In this document: positions 1 to 6,091 of the stretch, piece by piece | Position numbering within the stretch: the stretch's first letter is position 1 | Layout: each line of letters opens with the position of its first letter | Source of the DNA: a virus | Length of the DNA: 36,991 nucleotides | Virus record (IMG/VR): IMGVR_UViG_3300037883_000109 | Span: 1 to 36,991 of that record | Direction: 5' to 3' (one strand) | Program-made: the position numbers and the translations under genes | The notes under the pieces: model-generated | The model's input: only the letters and a program-made list of their open reading frames with translations | Database searches by the model: none | Told to the model about the DNA's origin: nothing

Positions 1-1
1 C

Positions 2-157
2 GCGGCCTGGGCGGACGCCAAAAAATCGCTCGACGCGATCGAGGAGCGGCTCGATCGGTCGGCCGTGCGCCTGGTCGATCGCATGATCCGCCTGACCGAA
101 ATTCGCGAGCCCAAGGTGCGGCAGCTCCGGGCCCTTCCCACGGCCGCCGCGGACTGA
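2..157 (+). CDS. C-terminal end of an unidentified protein (truncated by the window)
   Basis: An open frame enters from the left edge and stops at TGA 155-157, giving 51 residues. The peptide is rich in charged residues and looks alpha-helical (for example DAIEERLDRSAVRLVDRM). Its codon use matches the rest of the window, with G/C in most third positions, so it is a real gene end and not chance. No domain can be recognised from this fragment. It lies just upstream of a tRNA gene, so it probably closes the preceding transcription unit. Confidence 0.6.
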   Translation, partial: AAWADAKKSLDAIEERLDRSAVRLVDRMIRLTEIREPKVRQLRALPTAAAD

Positions 158-168
158 TGCCGCACACC

Positions 169-241
169 CGGGGAGTGGAGCAGTGGCCAGCTCGCCTGGC
201 TCATAACCAGGAGGTCGGCGGTTCAAATCCGCCCTCCCCTA
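169..241 (+). tRNA. tRNA-Met (CAT), initiator-like
   Basis: The cloverleaf folds fully. Acceptor arms are 169-175/234-240, D stem GAGC/GCTC at 178-181/190-193, and anticodon stem 195-199/207-211 with loop CTCATAA (anticodon CAT, 202-204). The T stem is 217-221/229-233 with loop TTCAAAT. Two bacterial initiator hallmarks are visible: position 1 (C) cannot pair with position 72 (T), and the D stem has an A11:T24 pair. The third hallmark, three consecutive G:C pairs at the base of the anticodon stem, is incomplete (T-A, G-C, G-C). The discriminator is A and CCA is not encoded. An elongator tRNA-Met with a degenerate first pair is the alternative. Confidence 0.88.
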
Positions 242-248
242 ATACCGT

Positions 249-303
249 CCAGGGCCGGCGCTCCCTGGCGAGGCCGCCCGGTGCACCATGACGCCGGGCG
301 GCC
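249..303 (+). other. Two consecutive hairpins downstream of the tRNA
   Basis: A small stem (CCAGGG 249-254 with CCCTGG 263-268) is followed by a strong 10-bp stem, GGCCGCCCGG 272-281 with CCGGGCGGCC 294-303, enclosing a 12-nt loop that contains GCACCAT. There is no T-run, so it is not a classical intrinsic terminator. It may protect or process the 3' end of the tRNA transcript. No gene is visible between 242 and 503. Confidence 0.5.
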
Positions 304-411
304 GCTTATCGGATTCGAGGGCGCGCCGGCGCCCCTCTCCGGGCCAGCCCGCTGCCGGCGCGGCGGGCACAGGGGAAAGGAGGCCAGATCACAGGAGGCA
401 GCGGGAACTTG

Positions 412-453
412 ACTGGGCCCGGCGCACCATAGTCTCACGCCGGGCCCAGTTTT
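412..453 (+). terminator. Strong intrinsic-terminator-like hairpin
   Basis: A perfect 13-bp stem (412-424 with 438-450) encloses a 13-nt loop and is followed by TTTT (450-453). It ends the unit containing the left-edge gene and the tRNA, and isolates the following operon. Its GC core and GCACCAT loop resemble the hairpin at 272-303. Confidence 0.65.
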
Positions 454-459
454 AAGTTC

Positions 460-487
460 GGTGAGTGGTGAGGGGTGAATGGTGAGT
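460..487 (+). repeat. Heptamer array A: four GGTGAGT-type units
   Basis: Four contiguous 7-bp units, two exact GGTGAGT copies flanking the variants GGTGAGG and GGTGAAT, followed by GGGAAA. It sits in the leader of the gene starting at 504. The same heptamer recurs at 666-686 and 3219-3246 (opposite orientation), 30513-30533 and 36954-36974. Confidence 0.9.
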
Positions 488-503
488 GGGAAAGGAGTCT
501 GTC

Positions 504-1298
504 ATGTTCGTGACGCGCTTGCGCTACGGGGACGGGACCATCCAGGACTGGTCATTTTCGACCTGGGACCGGGCAGTCAAGCAGCAGCGAGGTCTGCAGG
601 GCCTCGGCTTCCGCTGGGTGTACGTGTTCGGCTTGCCGCTGGGCGATCAGGGCCAACCACCACCCACTCACCACTCACCACTCACCAGGTCCGGGTGCGG
701 ATTGCGGAGTGACGATCATGCTGCTGCCGATGCTGAGGCTGGGGGTGCTTACCGGCGACGACCTGCCGGCGGCCCTGCGGCTGCAGCGCCAGGGGGCGCA
801 CCTGGACTGGTCGGCGGAGCAGCTGCGGGCGCTCGTCGCCGATCGGGGAGCGAGCGCCATCGTCCGGGGAGCCTGGTGCGGGATCGCCCAGCGGCGGCTG
901 GTCGGCTACGTGGTGCTCGGGCTGCACACGCGCTCGGTCGAGATCGCCACGGTGGTCGTACGGAAGTCGTGCCGCCGGCAGGGCATCGGCGGCACTCTGC
1001 TGGGCGCTGCCTGGGAGCAGCTCGGCGGCCAGCGCTCGCGCGTGATCGCCCTGGTACCCGAGAGCAACGTGCCCGCGCAGCTGTTCTTCCGGCGCCAGGA
1101 TTTCCTGTGCGTCAATGTCCGCCGCGGTCACTATGGCGGCGACCTGGGCGAGGACGCCTACGTGTTCCATTACGCCGGCGGGCGGCGGCCGATCGAGCTG
1201 CAGGCCGACCTGCTCTTGGAATCGGCATTGAGGAGCTGAGAACGCCATGCGCAACGCCGACGAGGTGCAGCGGGTGCACGACCAGCTCGTCGCCGTGA
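504..1298 (+). CDS. Small phage protein whose frame runs on through a heptamer array
   Basis: ATG 504 is preceded by a GGAG ribosome-binding site in GGAAAGGAGTCTGTC. The first ~55 residues (beginning MFVTRLRYGDGTIQDWSF) look like a genuine compact phage protein. At 666-686 the frame crosses three heptamer units translated as a His/Pro/Ser/Thr-rich segment. No stop follows, so the frame continues to 1298 out of phase across the acetyltransferase gene (718-1239), with Arg/Ala/Gly-rich composition typical of a shadow frame. I infer that the array replaced the original 3' end and stop codon. Only the N-terminal part is likely functional; I recognise no family. Confidence 0.45.
   Translation: MFVTRLRYGDGTIQDWSFSTWDRAVKQQRGLQGLGFRWVYVFGLPLGDQGQPPPTHHSPLTRSGCGLRSDDHAAADAEAGGAYRRRPAGGPAAAAPGGAPGLVGGAAAGARRRSGSERHRPGSLVRDRPAAAGRLRGARAAHALGRDRHGGRTEVVPPAGHRRHSAGRCLGAARRPALARDRPGTREQRARAAVLPAPGFPVRQCPPRSLWRRPGRGRLRVPLRRRAAADRAAGRPALGIGIEELRTPCATPTRCSGCTTSSSP
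666..686 (-). repeat. Heptamer array B: three GGTGAGT units (minus orientation), inside a gene
   Basis: Three exact ACTCACC units on the plus strand, flanked by CCACCACCC and AGG. The array lies inside the reading frame that starts at 504 and about 30 bases upstream of the acetyltransferase start at 718. Confidence 0.9.
718..1239 (+). CDS. GNAT-family N-acetyltransferase
   Basis: A 173-residue single-domain protein. The acetyl-CoA-binding motif A is clear at residues 86-92 (RRQGIGG), preceded by a beta strand (VEIATVVV) and followed by helix GTLLGAAWEQL. A later segment (ESNVPAQLFFRRQDF) matches the GNAT C-terminal region where the cofactor is bound. ATG 718 is chosen because GGAG (706-709) lies 8 bases upstream; an in-frame GTG at 709 overlaps that ribosome-binding site. 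The family transfers an acetyl group to an amine (protein N-terminus, lysine or small molecule). The substrate cannot be told here; a role in modifying host proteins is possible but unproven. Confidence 0.85.
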   Translation: MLLPMLRLGVLTGDDLPAALRLQRQGAHLDWSAEQLRALVADRGASAIVRGAWCGIAQRRLVGYVVLGLHTRSVEIATVVVRKSCRRQGIGGTLLGAAWEQLGGQRSRVIALVPESNVPAQLFFRRQDFLCVNVRRGHYGGDLGEDAYVFHYAGGRRPIELQADLLLESALRS

Positions 1299-1492
1299 TC
1301 CTGGGCGAGGTGCCGCTCGATTTAGATTCGCAGGACCTGCAGCGTCTGACCGGTGCCGCGGACGTGCTCTGCTGGGTGCTCCAGCACGGGCACAACGATA
1401 CGTTCGAGCTCAACCTCAAGAAACTCGAACAAAGCGCCAGGGCAGCCGGCTTTGTGCTGCAGAGGAAACCGCCCGAGGGAGGGAGAGGCTGA
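1247..1492 (+). CDS. Small conserved phage protein of unknown function
   Basis: 81 residues, acidic N-terminal half and predicted helical (VHDQLVAVILGEVPLDL, then LTGAADVLCWVLQH). GAGGAG lies about 12 bases upstream of ATG 1247. The gene begins 7 bases after the acetyltransferase stop, and its own stop overlaps the next start (TGATG), so it is translated as part of the same early operon. I do not recognise a family. The Arg/Gly-rich tail (PPEGGRG) looks disordered. Confidence 0.75.
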   Translation: MRNADEVQRVHDQLVAVILGEVPLDLDSQDLQRLTGAADVLCWVLQHGHNDTFELNLKKLEQSARAAGFVLQRKPPEGGRG

Positions 1493-1728
1493 TGCTTGAG
1501 CAAGCAGTGCACTTCGTGGTCCGTTGCGACTGCTGCGACCGGGAAGCCGCGCCGCCGGCCCAGTCGTCGCCCATGGCCCTGGTGCTGGCGGCCAAGGCCG
1601 GCTACGAGGAACTCCCCGGCGGCCAGTTCTGCCCGCAGTGCCTGGAAAGCACGTACACGCTCACCGCCCCGACGTTCAGCCTGCCTCTCGCCCCTGGAGC
1701 AACCACCAGTGGACGAACCCCTGCGTAG
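1492..1728 (+). CDS. Small zinc-ribbon-like protein
   Basis: 78 residues starting at ATG 1492, coupled to the previous gene by TGATG. Cysteines near the N-terminus (CDCC) and a later CPQC pair form a plausible four-cysteine zinc site; between them lies an Ala-rich linker. The C-terminus (from about residue 60) is Pro/Thr/Ser-rich and may be disordered. Its last 20 bases overlap the start of the replication initiator gene. Function unknown; a nucleic-acid-binding or adaptor role is an inference from the zinc knuckle alone. Confidence 0.65.
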   Translation: MLEQAVHFVVRCDCCDREAAPPAQSSPMALVLAAKAGYEELPGGQFCPQCLESTYTLTAPTFSLPLAPGATTSGRTPA

Positions 1729-2653
1729 CACGACGCTCTCCCTGCAGGCCGCCTTCCTGCTCCGCATCCTGCGCGATTACACGCGCGGCAAGAACTATTG
1801 CTGGCCCGGCCAGGCACGCCTGGCGGTGCTGATGGGCCGGACGACGCGTTCGGTGCGGGTCTACCTGCAGGAGCTCCGCCAGGCCGGCCTGGTCGTGGTG
1901 AGCCGGCAGGGCCTGAGCCGGACCAATCGATACTATGTGGCAGCTGCTTCCGCAGAAGAGCGGAAGCCCACTTCCGATCAAGAGCGGAAGCCCACTTCCG
2001 ATCAAGAGCGGAAGCCCACTTCCGATCAAGAGCGGAAGCCCACATGTGTTAGCAATTTGAATTATCTAGGGGAAAACAGCAGCAGCAGCGGGAACGGTGC
2101 TGCTGCTGTTCTTTCCGCTCCGCAGGAAATGCGGCTGGCCGAGGAGCAACTCGTCGAGCTCGGCCTGTCTCCTGGATTGGCCCGTCGCTGGGCCGGCCAG
2201 AGCGCCGACCTGTGCCTGGCGATCGTGCCGCATTGCCGCGAACGGTTCGCCCAGCGCCTGCAGCCGGTCGATAACCCGCCCGGCTACATGGTCCGCCTCT
2301 GGCAGGATCCCGTGGGCTGCGGCTTCACCCAGACCGCCGACGGGAGATGGCATGCGCCGGCCTGGGCGTCGCCGAAAGCTCGCTTCGCCGCCGAGGACGC
2401 GGCCAAGCGCCAGGAGGCCCAGGAGCGCGAACGGAGCCGCAAGGAGGAGGCGGGAGCCAAGGAAGTGGCCGAATTCCGGAGCTGGCGGGCGTTCCTCGAC
2501 CGACTCGAGGCGCTGCCCGCGGCAGAGCGCCAGGCAGTCGTGGCCGAGACGCGGCGGACCTGGCCGCTGCATTGCCAGGGCAGGGCGGACGATAGTTTCA
2601 GCGTGCTGCAACTGTGCCGGATCGTGCTGGAGAAACGGGAGGCCAAGCCGTGA
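1709..2653 (+). CDS. Phage replication initiator with N-terminal winged helix (lambda O-like role)
   Basis: About 314 residues from GTG 1709 (GGAG 1696-1699). The frame is open further upstream, but that extension is Arg/Pro-rich shadow of the preceding gene. Residues ~10-78 form a winged-helix DNA-binding domain (helix SLQAAFLLRILRDYT, recognition helix RTTRSVRVYLQELRQAG, wing VVVSRQGLSRTNRYYV). Residues ~84-112 are 3.6 copies of ERKPTSDQ, encoded by 24-bp repeats. A Ser/Gly/Ala linker follows, then a helical C-terminal domain with NPPGYMVRLWQDP, typical of phage and plasmid initiators that recruit helicase or its loader, and a charged tail. The architecture and the embedded origin-like repeats parallel lambda O. 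No helicase or helicase-loader gene is evident next to it, so it may use host DnaB. Confidence 0.75.
   Translation: MDEPLRSTTLSLQAAFLLRILRDYTRGKNYCWPGQARLAVLMGRTTRSVRVYLQELRQAGLVVVSRQGLSRTNRYYVAAASAEERKPTSDQERKPTSDQERKPTSDQERKPTCVSNLNYLGENSSSSGNGAAAVLSAPQEMRLAEEQLVELGLSPGLARRWAGQSADLCLAIVPHCRERFAQRLQPVDNPPGYMVRLWQDPVGCGFTQTADGRWHAPAWASPKARFAAEDAAKRQEAQERERSRKEEAGAKEVAEFRSWRAFLDRLEALPAAERQAVVAETRRTWPLHCQGRADDSFSVLQLCRIVLEKREAKP
1957..2110 (+). other. ori: Candidate replication origin inside the initiator gene (iterons, AT-rich stretch, inverted repeat)
   Basis: Direct 24-bp repeats occupy 1957-1980, 1981-2004 and 2005-2028 without a mismatch, and a partial fourth copy spans 2029-2043. Each full copy contains the dyad CGGAAG-CCCA-CTTCCG. 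Immediately downstream, 2044-2070 is markedly AT-rich for this genome (TTAGCAATTTGAATTATCTA), and 2075-2086/2099-2110 is a perfect 12-bp inverted repeat. The order iterons, AT-rich, inverted repeat within the initiator gene is that of lambda ori. Function is inferred; the repeats themselves are seen directly. Confidence 0.7.
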
Positions 2654-2868
2654 TGCTCTCCCTACGCGACCACTTTGACGAGATGCAACGCGACCTGGCC
2701 GAGCTGCATCGGTTGGCGAACTTGTGCGGCGACCACTGGTTCCACTGCAGCACGGCAAAGGGCGCGGCTGGTCGTGCCCACGACGTGATCGACTCGCTGG
2801 AGAGGCGGGTGATGGACTTGCGCTTTCTGGCGCAGCGGAAACGGACCGAGGCGGAGGTAGCGCGATGA
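2653..2868 (+). CDS. Small helical protein of unknown function
   Basis: 71 residues from ATG 2653, whose A is the last base of the upstream stop (TGATG). The sequence is mostly amphipathic helix (HFDEMQRDLAELHRLANL; VIDSLERRVMDLRFLAQRKR), suggesting a helical hairpin or coiled coil that oligomerises. Its stop overlaps the next start as ATGA (2865-2868). The position between an initiator and a replication-terminator-like protein suggests a replication accessory role, but there is no recognised domain. Confidence 0.7.
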   Translation: MLSLRDHFDEMQRDLAELHRLANLCGDHWFHCSTAKGAAGRAHDVIDSLERRVMDLRFLAQRKRTEAEVAR

Positions 2869-3197
2869 AGAAGGTCCTCTGTGCCGCGACGATCGGCGAC
2901 CTAGACGACGGCGCCGCCAAGGTGTCGATCGATCAGGCGATCGCCTCCGCGCTCCGCGACCTCGAGGAGCGGGGCCAGGACGAGAAGCCGCGCAAGGTCG
3001 TGATGACCCTCGTCCTGGAGAAAACGGAAAGCGGCCTGGTCGAGTGCCACCTGCAGGTGATCTGCAAGGCGCCGCCCGTGCGCACGGGAGGCGTCATCGG
3101 CAAGATCGAAACCCGTCGCGGCCAGGCCCAGCTCCTGTTCTCGCCCGAGAACCCCTCCGATCCCGACCAGGGCAGCCTTGATTTCCCGAAGGAGTAA
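2865..3197 (+). CDS. Phage 'replication terminator protein'-like protein
   Basis: 110 residues from ATG 2865 (ATGA overlap with the previous gene). The pattern matches a family of small phage proteins usually annotated as replication terminator protein. An N-terminal segment (GDLDDGAAKVSIDQAIASAL) leads into a region with conserved KPRKVVMTLVLE. A beta-rich half follows (CHLQVICKAPPV) and an acidic tail ends LDF. Despite the name, the biochemical role of the family is poorly established. The neighbouring initiator and ParB-domain genes support a DNA-replication context. The match rests on pattern memory and would need a profile search. Confidence 0.55.
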   Translation: MKKVLCAATIGDLDDGAAKVSIDQAIASALRDLEERGQDEKPRKVVMTLVLEKTESGLVECHLQVICKAPPVRTGGVIGKIETRRGQAQLLFSPENPSDPDQGSLDFPKE

Positions 3198-3202
3198 CCC
3201 AA

Positions 3203-5386
3203 GTGTCCGATCATTCCCACTCACCACTCACCACTCACCACTCACCACCGGCGGGCGAGCCGGACATGCGTGACGTGCCGGTCGCCAAGATCCACGGCTC
3301 GCCTACCAACCCGAGGAAAAGCTTTGACGAGGCGAAGCTCGAGGAGCTGGCGGGCTCGATCCGGGAGAAGGGCGTGCTCGAGCCGCTGCTTTTGCGGCCG
3401 GCGAAGGGCGGCTACGAGTGCGTCGCCGGCGAGCGCCGCCTGCGCGCAGCCCGGCTGGCCGGCCGCGTCGTCGTGCCGGCGGTGATCCGGGCCCTCACCG
3501 ACGACGAGGTCCTGGAGATCCAGCTCGTCGAGAACCTGCAGCGCCAGGACTTGAACCCGCTCGAAGAGGCCGCGGGGATCGAGCAGTGGCTGGCACGCCA
3601 CCAGGGCGAGGGGGCGGTCAAGGAGCTGGCCAGGAAGCTCGGCAAGAGCACGGGCCACATCTACGGCATGCGCAAGCTCGGGCAGCTGCCGACTCTGGCC
3701 GCCAAGGCCGTGACCGAGGGAACGATCCCCATCGCGACCGCCCAGCTCATCGCCCGCGTGCCGGGGGAGAAGGCCCGCGCCGAGGCGGCCAAGGAGATCA
3801 TCAGGCCGATGCACGGCGACGGCGAGCCGCGCTCCTACCGCAACGCCCAGCACCTCATTCACCAGCGCTTCATGATCGAGCTCAAGCAGGCGCCGTACTC
3901 GACCGACGACGCCGGGCTCGTGGCCAGTGTGGGCGCCTGCACGGTCTGCCCGAAGCGCACCGGCAACAACAAGGCGGAATATCCCGACGCCCGCCCCGAC
4001 GTCTGCACGGACCCCGCCTGCTACGAGGTCAAGGTGAAGGCCCACCAGGACCGGCTGGTCGCCGCGGCCAAGGCCTCCGGAAAGAAGGTGCTGACGGGCA
4101 AGGCGGCCAAGGAGGTATTCAGCCCGTACGGCGAGCTGGCGTACAAGGCTCCCTACCTGGCCCTCAATGCGACGTGCTACGACGACCGCAAGGGCCGGAC
4201 CTACCGCCAGCTCCTCGGCAAGGAGCTCGCCGGCGACGTCGTGCTCGGCCGCGACTCCAAGGGGCAGCTGCACGAGCTCGTGCCGAAGGCGAAGGCGGCG
4301 AAGGTCCTGAAGGAGAAGGGCGTCGGCTCGCGCTCCTCGTCGAGGTCGGGCGCCGATAACTCGTGGCAGCGCGAGCAGGCCAAGCGCCGCGCGAAAGAGC
4401 AGGTCGATAAGGCGGTCCTGCGCCGTGCCCAGGGCCTGGTCGCCGTGGCGGCGGAGAAGCTCGCCGCGGGCGTCGTCGGCTTCACGCCGGCCATCACGGC
4501 CATGCTGCAGGCCATCGCTCTCTCCGCCGTCCGCCATTCGTGGGACGACTCCAATCGGCAGATCATCCTGCGCCGCGGCCTCGAGAAGCCGAAGACGGGC
4601 CACGCCGGGCAGAACCGCGACCCGGTCGCCGACCTGATCCCGACGCTGGACTCGCCACAGGTACTCGGGCTCTTGTGCGAGCTGGCCGCGTGCCGGCAAG
4701 GCCTGGTCACCGGCTACGCCACTCCGGCCGGCGAGCACAAGGCGTTCTGGAGCGTCTTCGGTCTGGATCCGGCCAAGGTCGGCAAGGAGGTCCGCGCCGA
4801 GCTGGCGGCGAAGGAGCGGGCGAAACCGTCGGCCAACGGCCACGCCCGCAACGGCAAGCACAAGAACGGCCGCGCGGCCCGGCAGGCGGTACCGGAGGGC
4901 GCCGGCCAGGAGGAAGAGGACGAGGAGCCCGCGGCCCAGGAGCGGAAACCGCAAGAGCATTGGCTGAGCGGGTTGAAGACCGGTGACCGCGTCAAGCTCC
5001 GGACCGGCCTCGGCGTCGAGGGGACGGTGATCGCACTCCGAGCCGGAGACAAACCGTCCGCGTTCGTCGAATGGGGCAAGATGCGCGGCAGAAAGAAACC
5101 TGTCCGCGCCTATCACCTGGTCGCCGACCTGGTCGAGGTGGACAGAGCCGCGGACGTCGAGTCGGAGATCGAGCTGTCGGAAGACGATGGCCGCTGCCGG
5201 GTGTGCGGCTGTACCGAGGACGAGCCGTGCGCGGGCGGCTGCGCCTGGATCGAACCGGGACTGTGCGACAACCCCGATTGTCTGGCCGCATCGCCGCCCA
5301 GGAGCCCCGAGGGGAAGCGGCGGCACAAGGCGATGCGCGCCGCCGGCGACAAGGTCCTGGCCGGCGCCGGCCAGGGCCATCTTTGA
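3203..5386 (+). CDS. Large ParB-domain protein with two cysteine-rich zinc motifs
   Basis: 727 residues from GTG 3203 (GGAG at 3191-3194); the alternative ATG 3266 would remove an N-terminal stretch encoded by a heptamer array. A ParB N-terminal domain spans residues ~23-115, with GERRLRAARLAG at 76-87 as the CTP/phosphate-binding box and VENLQRQDLNPLEEAAG at 109-125. A KorB-type helix-turn-helix follows (ELARKLGKSTGHIYGMRKLG, 141-160). Cys246, 249, 268 and 273 form one zinc-like site. A hydrophilic linker leads to a KOW-like segment (GDRVKLRTGLGVEGTV), and a dense cysteine cluster at 665-693 ends the protein. No ParA ATPase is adjacent. It may organise phage DNA or regulate transcription rather than partition a plasmid. 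Confidence 0.8.
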   Translation: MSDHSHSPLTTHHSPPAGEPDMRDVPVAKIHGSPTNPRKSFDEAKLEELAGSIREKGVLEPLLLRPAKGGYECVAGERRLRAARLAGRVVVPAVIRALTDDEVLEIQLVENLQRQDLNPLEEAAGIEQWLARHQGEGAVKELARKLGKSTGHIYGMRKLGQLPTLAAKAVTEGTIPIATAQLIARVPGEKARAEAAKEIIRPMHGDGEPRSYRNAQHLIHQRFMIELKQAPYSTDDAGLVASVGACTVCPKRTGNNKAEYPDARPDVCTDPACYEVKVKAHQDRLVAAAKASGKKVLTGKAAKEVFSPYGELAYKAPYLALNATCYDDRKGRTYRQLLGKELAGDVVLGRDSKGQLHELVPKAKAAKVLKEKGVGSRSSSRSGADNSWQREQAKRRAKEQVDKAVLRRAQGLVAVAAEKLAAGVVGFTPAITAMLQAIALSAVRHSWDDSNRQIILRRGLEKPKTGHAGQNRDPVADLIPTLDSPQVLGLLCELAACRQGLVTGYATPAGEHKAFWSVFGLDPAKVGKEVRAELAAKERAKPSANGHARNGKHKNGRAARQAVPEGAGQEEEDEEPAAQERKPQEHWLSGLKTGDRVKLRTGLGVEGTVIALRAGDKPSAFVEWGKMRGRKKPVRAYHLVADLVEVDRAADVESEIELSEDDGRCRVCGCTEDEPCAGGCAWIEPGLCDNPDCLAASPPRSPEGKRRHKAMRAAGDKVLAGAGQGHL
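3219..3246 (-). repeat. Heptamer array C: four GGTGAGT units (minus orientation) at the start of the ParB gene
   Basis: Four exact ACTCACC units on the plus strand. On the minus strand the array ends GGTGAGTGGGAAT, the same boundary as arrays A and E. If translation starts at GTG 3203 the array is translated as a Ser/Pro/Leu/Thr/His segment before the ParB domain. Confidence 0.9.
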
Positions 5387-5430
5387 CCGCGATCGCAGCG
5401 TGCCGGAGAGCGGCGTAAAGGAGTGACGAC

Positions 5431-5853
5431 GTGCCCTCAGAGCCACTGAAGATCGAGGAGCTTGTCGTGATCGGCGAGAACGATTACGGCTGGCGCTTTG
5501 CCGTGGGCCGCATTGGCGAGCGCTGGCTCGGCCTGGGCCTGGAGTCGGCGAACACCGTCGCTGCCAGGTGCGCATTTCGCGACGAAGGGTTGCCGGTCGA
5601 GCCGGGCTACATGCACGTGATCGGCGCGGTCTCGCGCGACCACGAGCTGGGCCTGCCCGACAAAGAGGCGGCCATTCGCCTGACGGGCGCCATCGCCCAG
5701 GATCCGGCGCATGCTTTCGGCGGCGTCGAGCGCTGGTTGGTCCCCGAGGCGCTGCGCGGCCGGCCGGACGATTTCCGCTGCGGGCACTGCGAAGAGGTCG
5801 GTTGCAACGGCGATTGTCAGGACGCTGACTACGACGTCCGGGAGGAACCCTGA
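5431..5853 (+). CDS. Small phage protein with C-terminal zinc knuckle
   Basis: 140 residues from GTG 5431, with AAAGGAG 7-8 bases upstream. The body is an alpha/beta mix (EELVVIGENDYGWRFAVGRIGERWLGLGLES) with no recognised fold. The C-terminus has CGHCEEVGCNGDC, a compact four-cysteine motif likely to bind zinc. It sits between the ParB-domain protein and the methyltransferase in a same-strand early operon. Several other small proteins in this window carry comparable cysteine knuckles. Function unknown. Confidence 0.75.
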   Translation: MPSEPLKIEELVVIGENDYGWRFAVGRIGERWLGLGLESANTVAARCAFRDEGLPVEPGYMHVIGAVSRDHELGLPDKEAAIRLTGAIAQDPAHAFGGVERWLVPEALRGRPDDFRCGHCEEVGCNGDCQDADYDVREEP

Positions 5854-5854
5854 C

Positions 5855-6091
5855 ATGGCCCGCTGTCCTCCGCAGCCGCCCGGCCGGCCGACCGAGATCG
5901 TGTGCCGGGTGCTCGTCACGAGCGATGGCCACAAGCTCCACGTCGAGGTGCGCACGCCGGATGGCTTCCGGCTCTTTCCGGGGGAGTCCCTCACCGTCGA
6001 TGTGCCCGAAGAGAAGTGCACGCCCGGCACGCACCTGCTGGCCGTGCCGCTCAGCTATTGCCCGGACGAATGGGAGAAAGCGAACCCCTGA
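5855..6091 (+). CDS. Small beta-rich protein upstream of the methyltransferase
   Basis: 78 residues from ATG 5855, with GGAGG at 5841-5845. The sequence suggests a small beta sheet (TEIVCRVLVTSDGHKLHVEV, then FRLFPGESLTVDVP), possibly an Ig- or SH3-like fold. Its TGA overlaps the methyltransferase ATG (TGATG), so the two are translationally coupled. No family recognised. Confidence 0.65.
   Translation: MARCPPQPPGRPTEIVCRVLVTSDGHKLHVEVRTPDGFRLFPGESLTVDVPEEKCTPGTHLLAVPLSYCPDEWEKANP

Noticed and set aside
223-438. A 71-residue minus-strand frame in the non-coding region after the first tRNA.
   Set aside because: It overlaps the tRNA and the hairpins, has no ribosome-binding site and shows random Arg/Pro/Ala composition.
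1496-1708. An N-terminal extension of the replication initiator to 1496.
   Set aside because: Arg/Pro/Ser-rich shadow of the 1492-1728 gene; GTG 1709 has a good GGAG and begins just before the domain.
1957-2043. The 24-bp repeats considered as a CRISPR array.
   Set aside because: There are no unique spacers; the copies are directly adjacent and translated in frame, as in an iteron-type origin.
3242-6034. A 930-residue minus-strand frame opposite the ParB-domain gene.
   Set aside because: High-GC DNA keeps antisense frames open; composition is Arg/Gly/Leu-rich and repetitive, there is no ribosome-binding site, and the plus strand has convincing domains.
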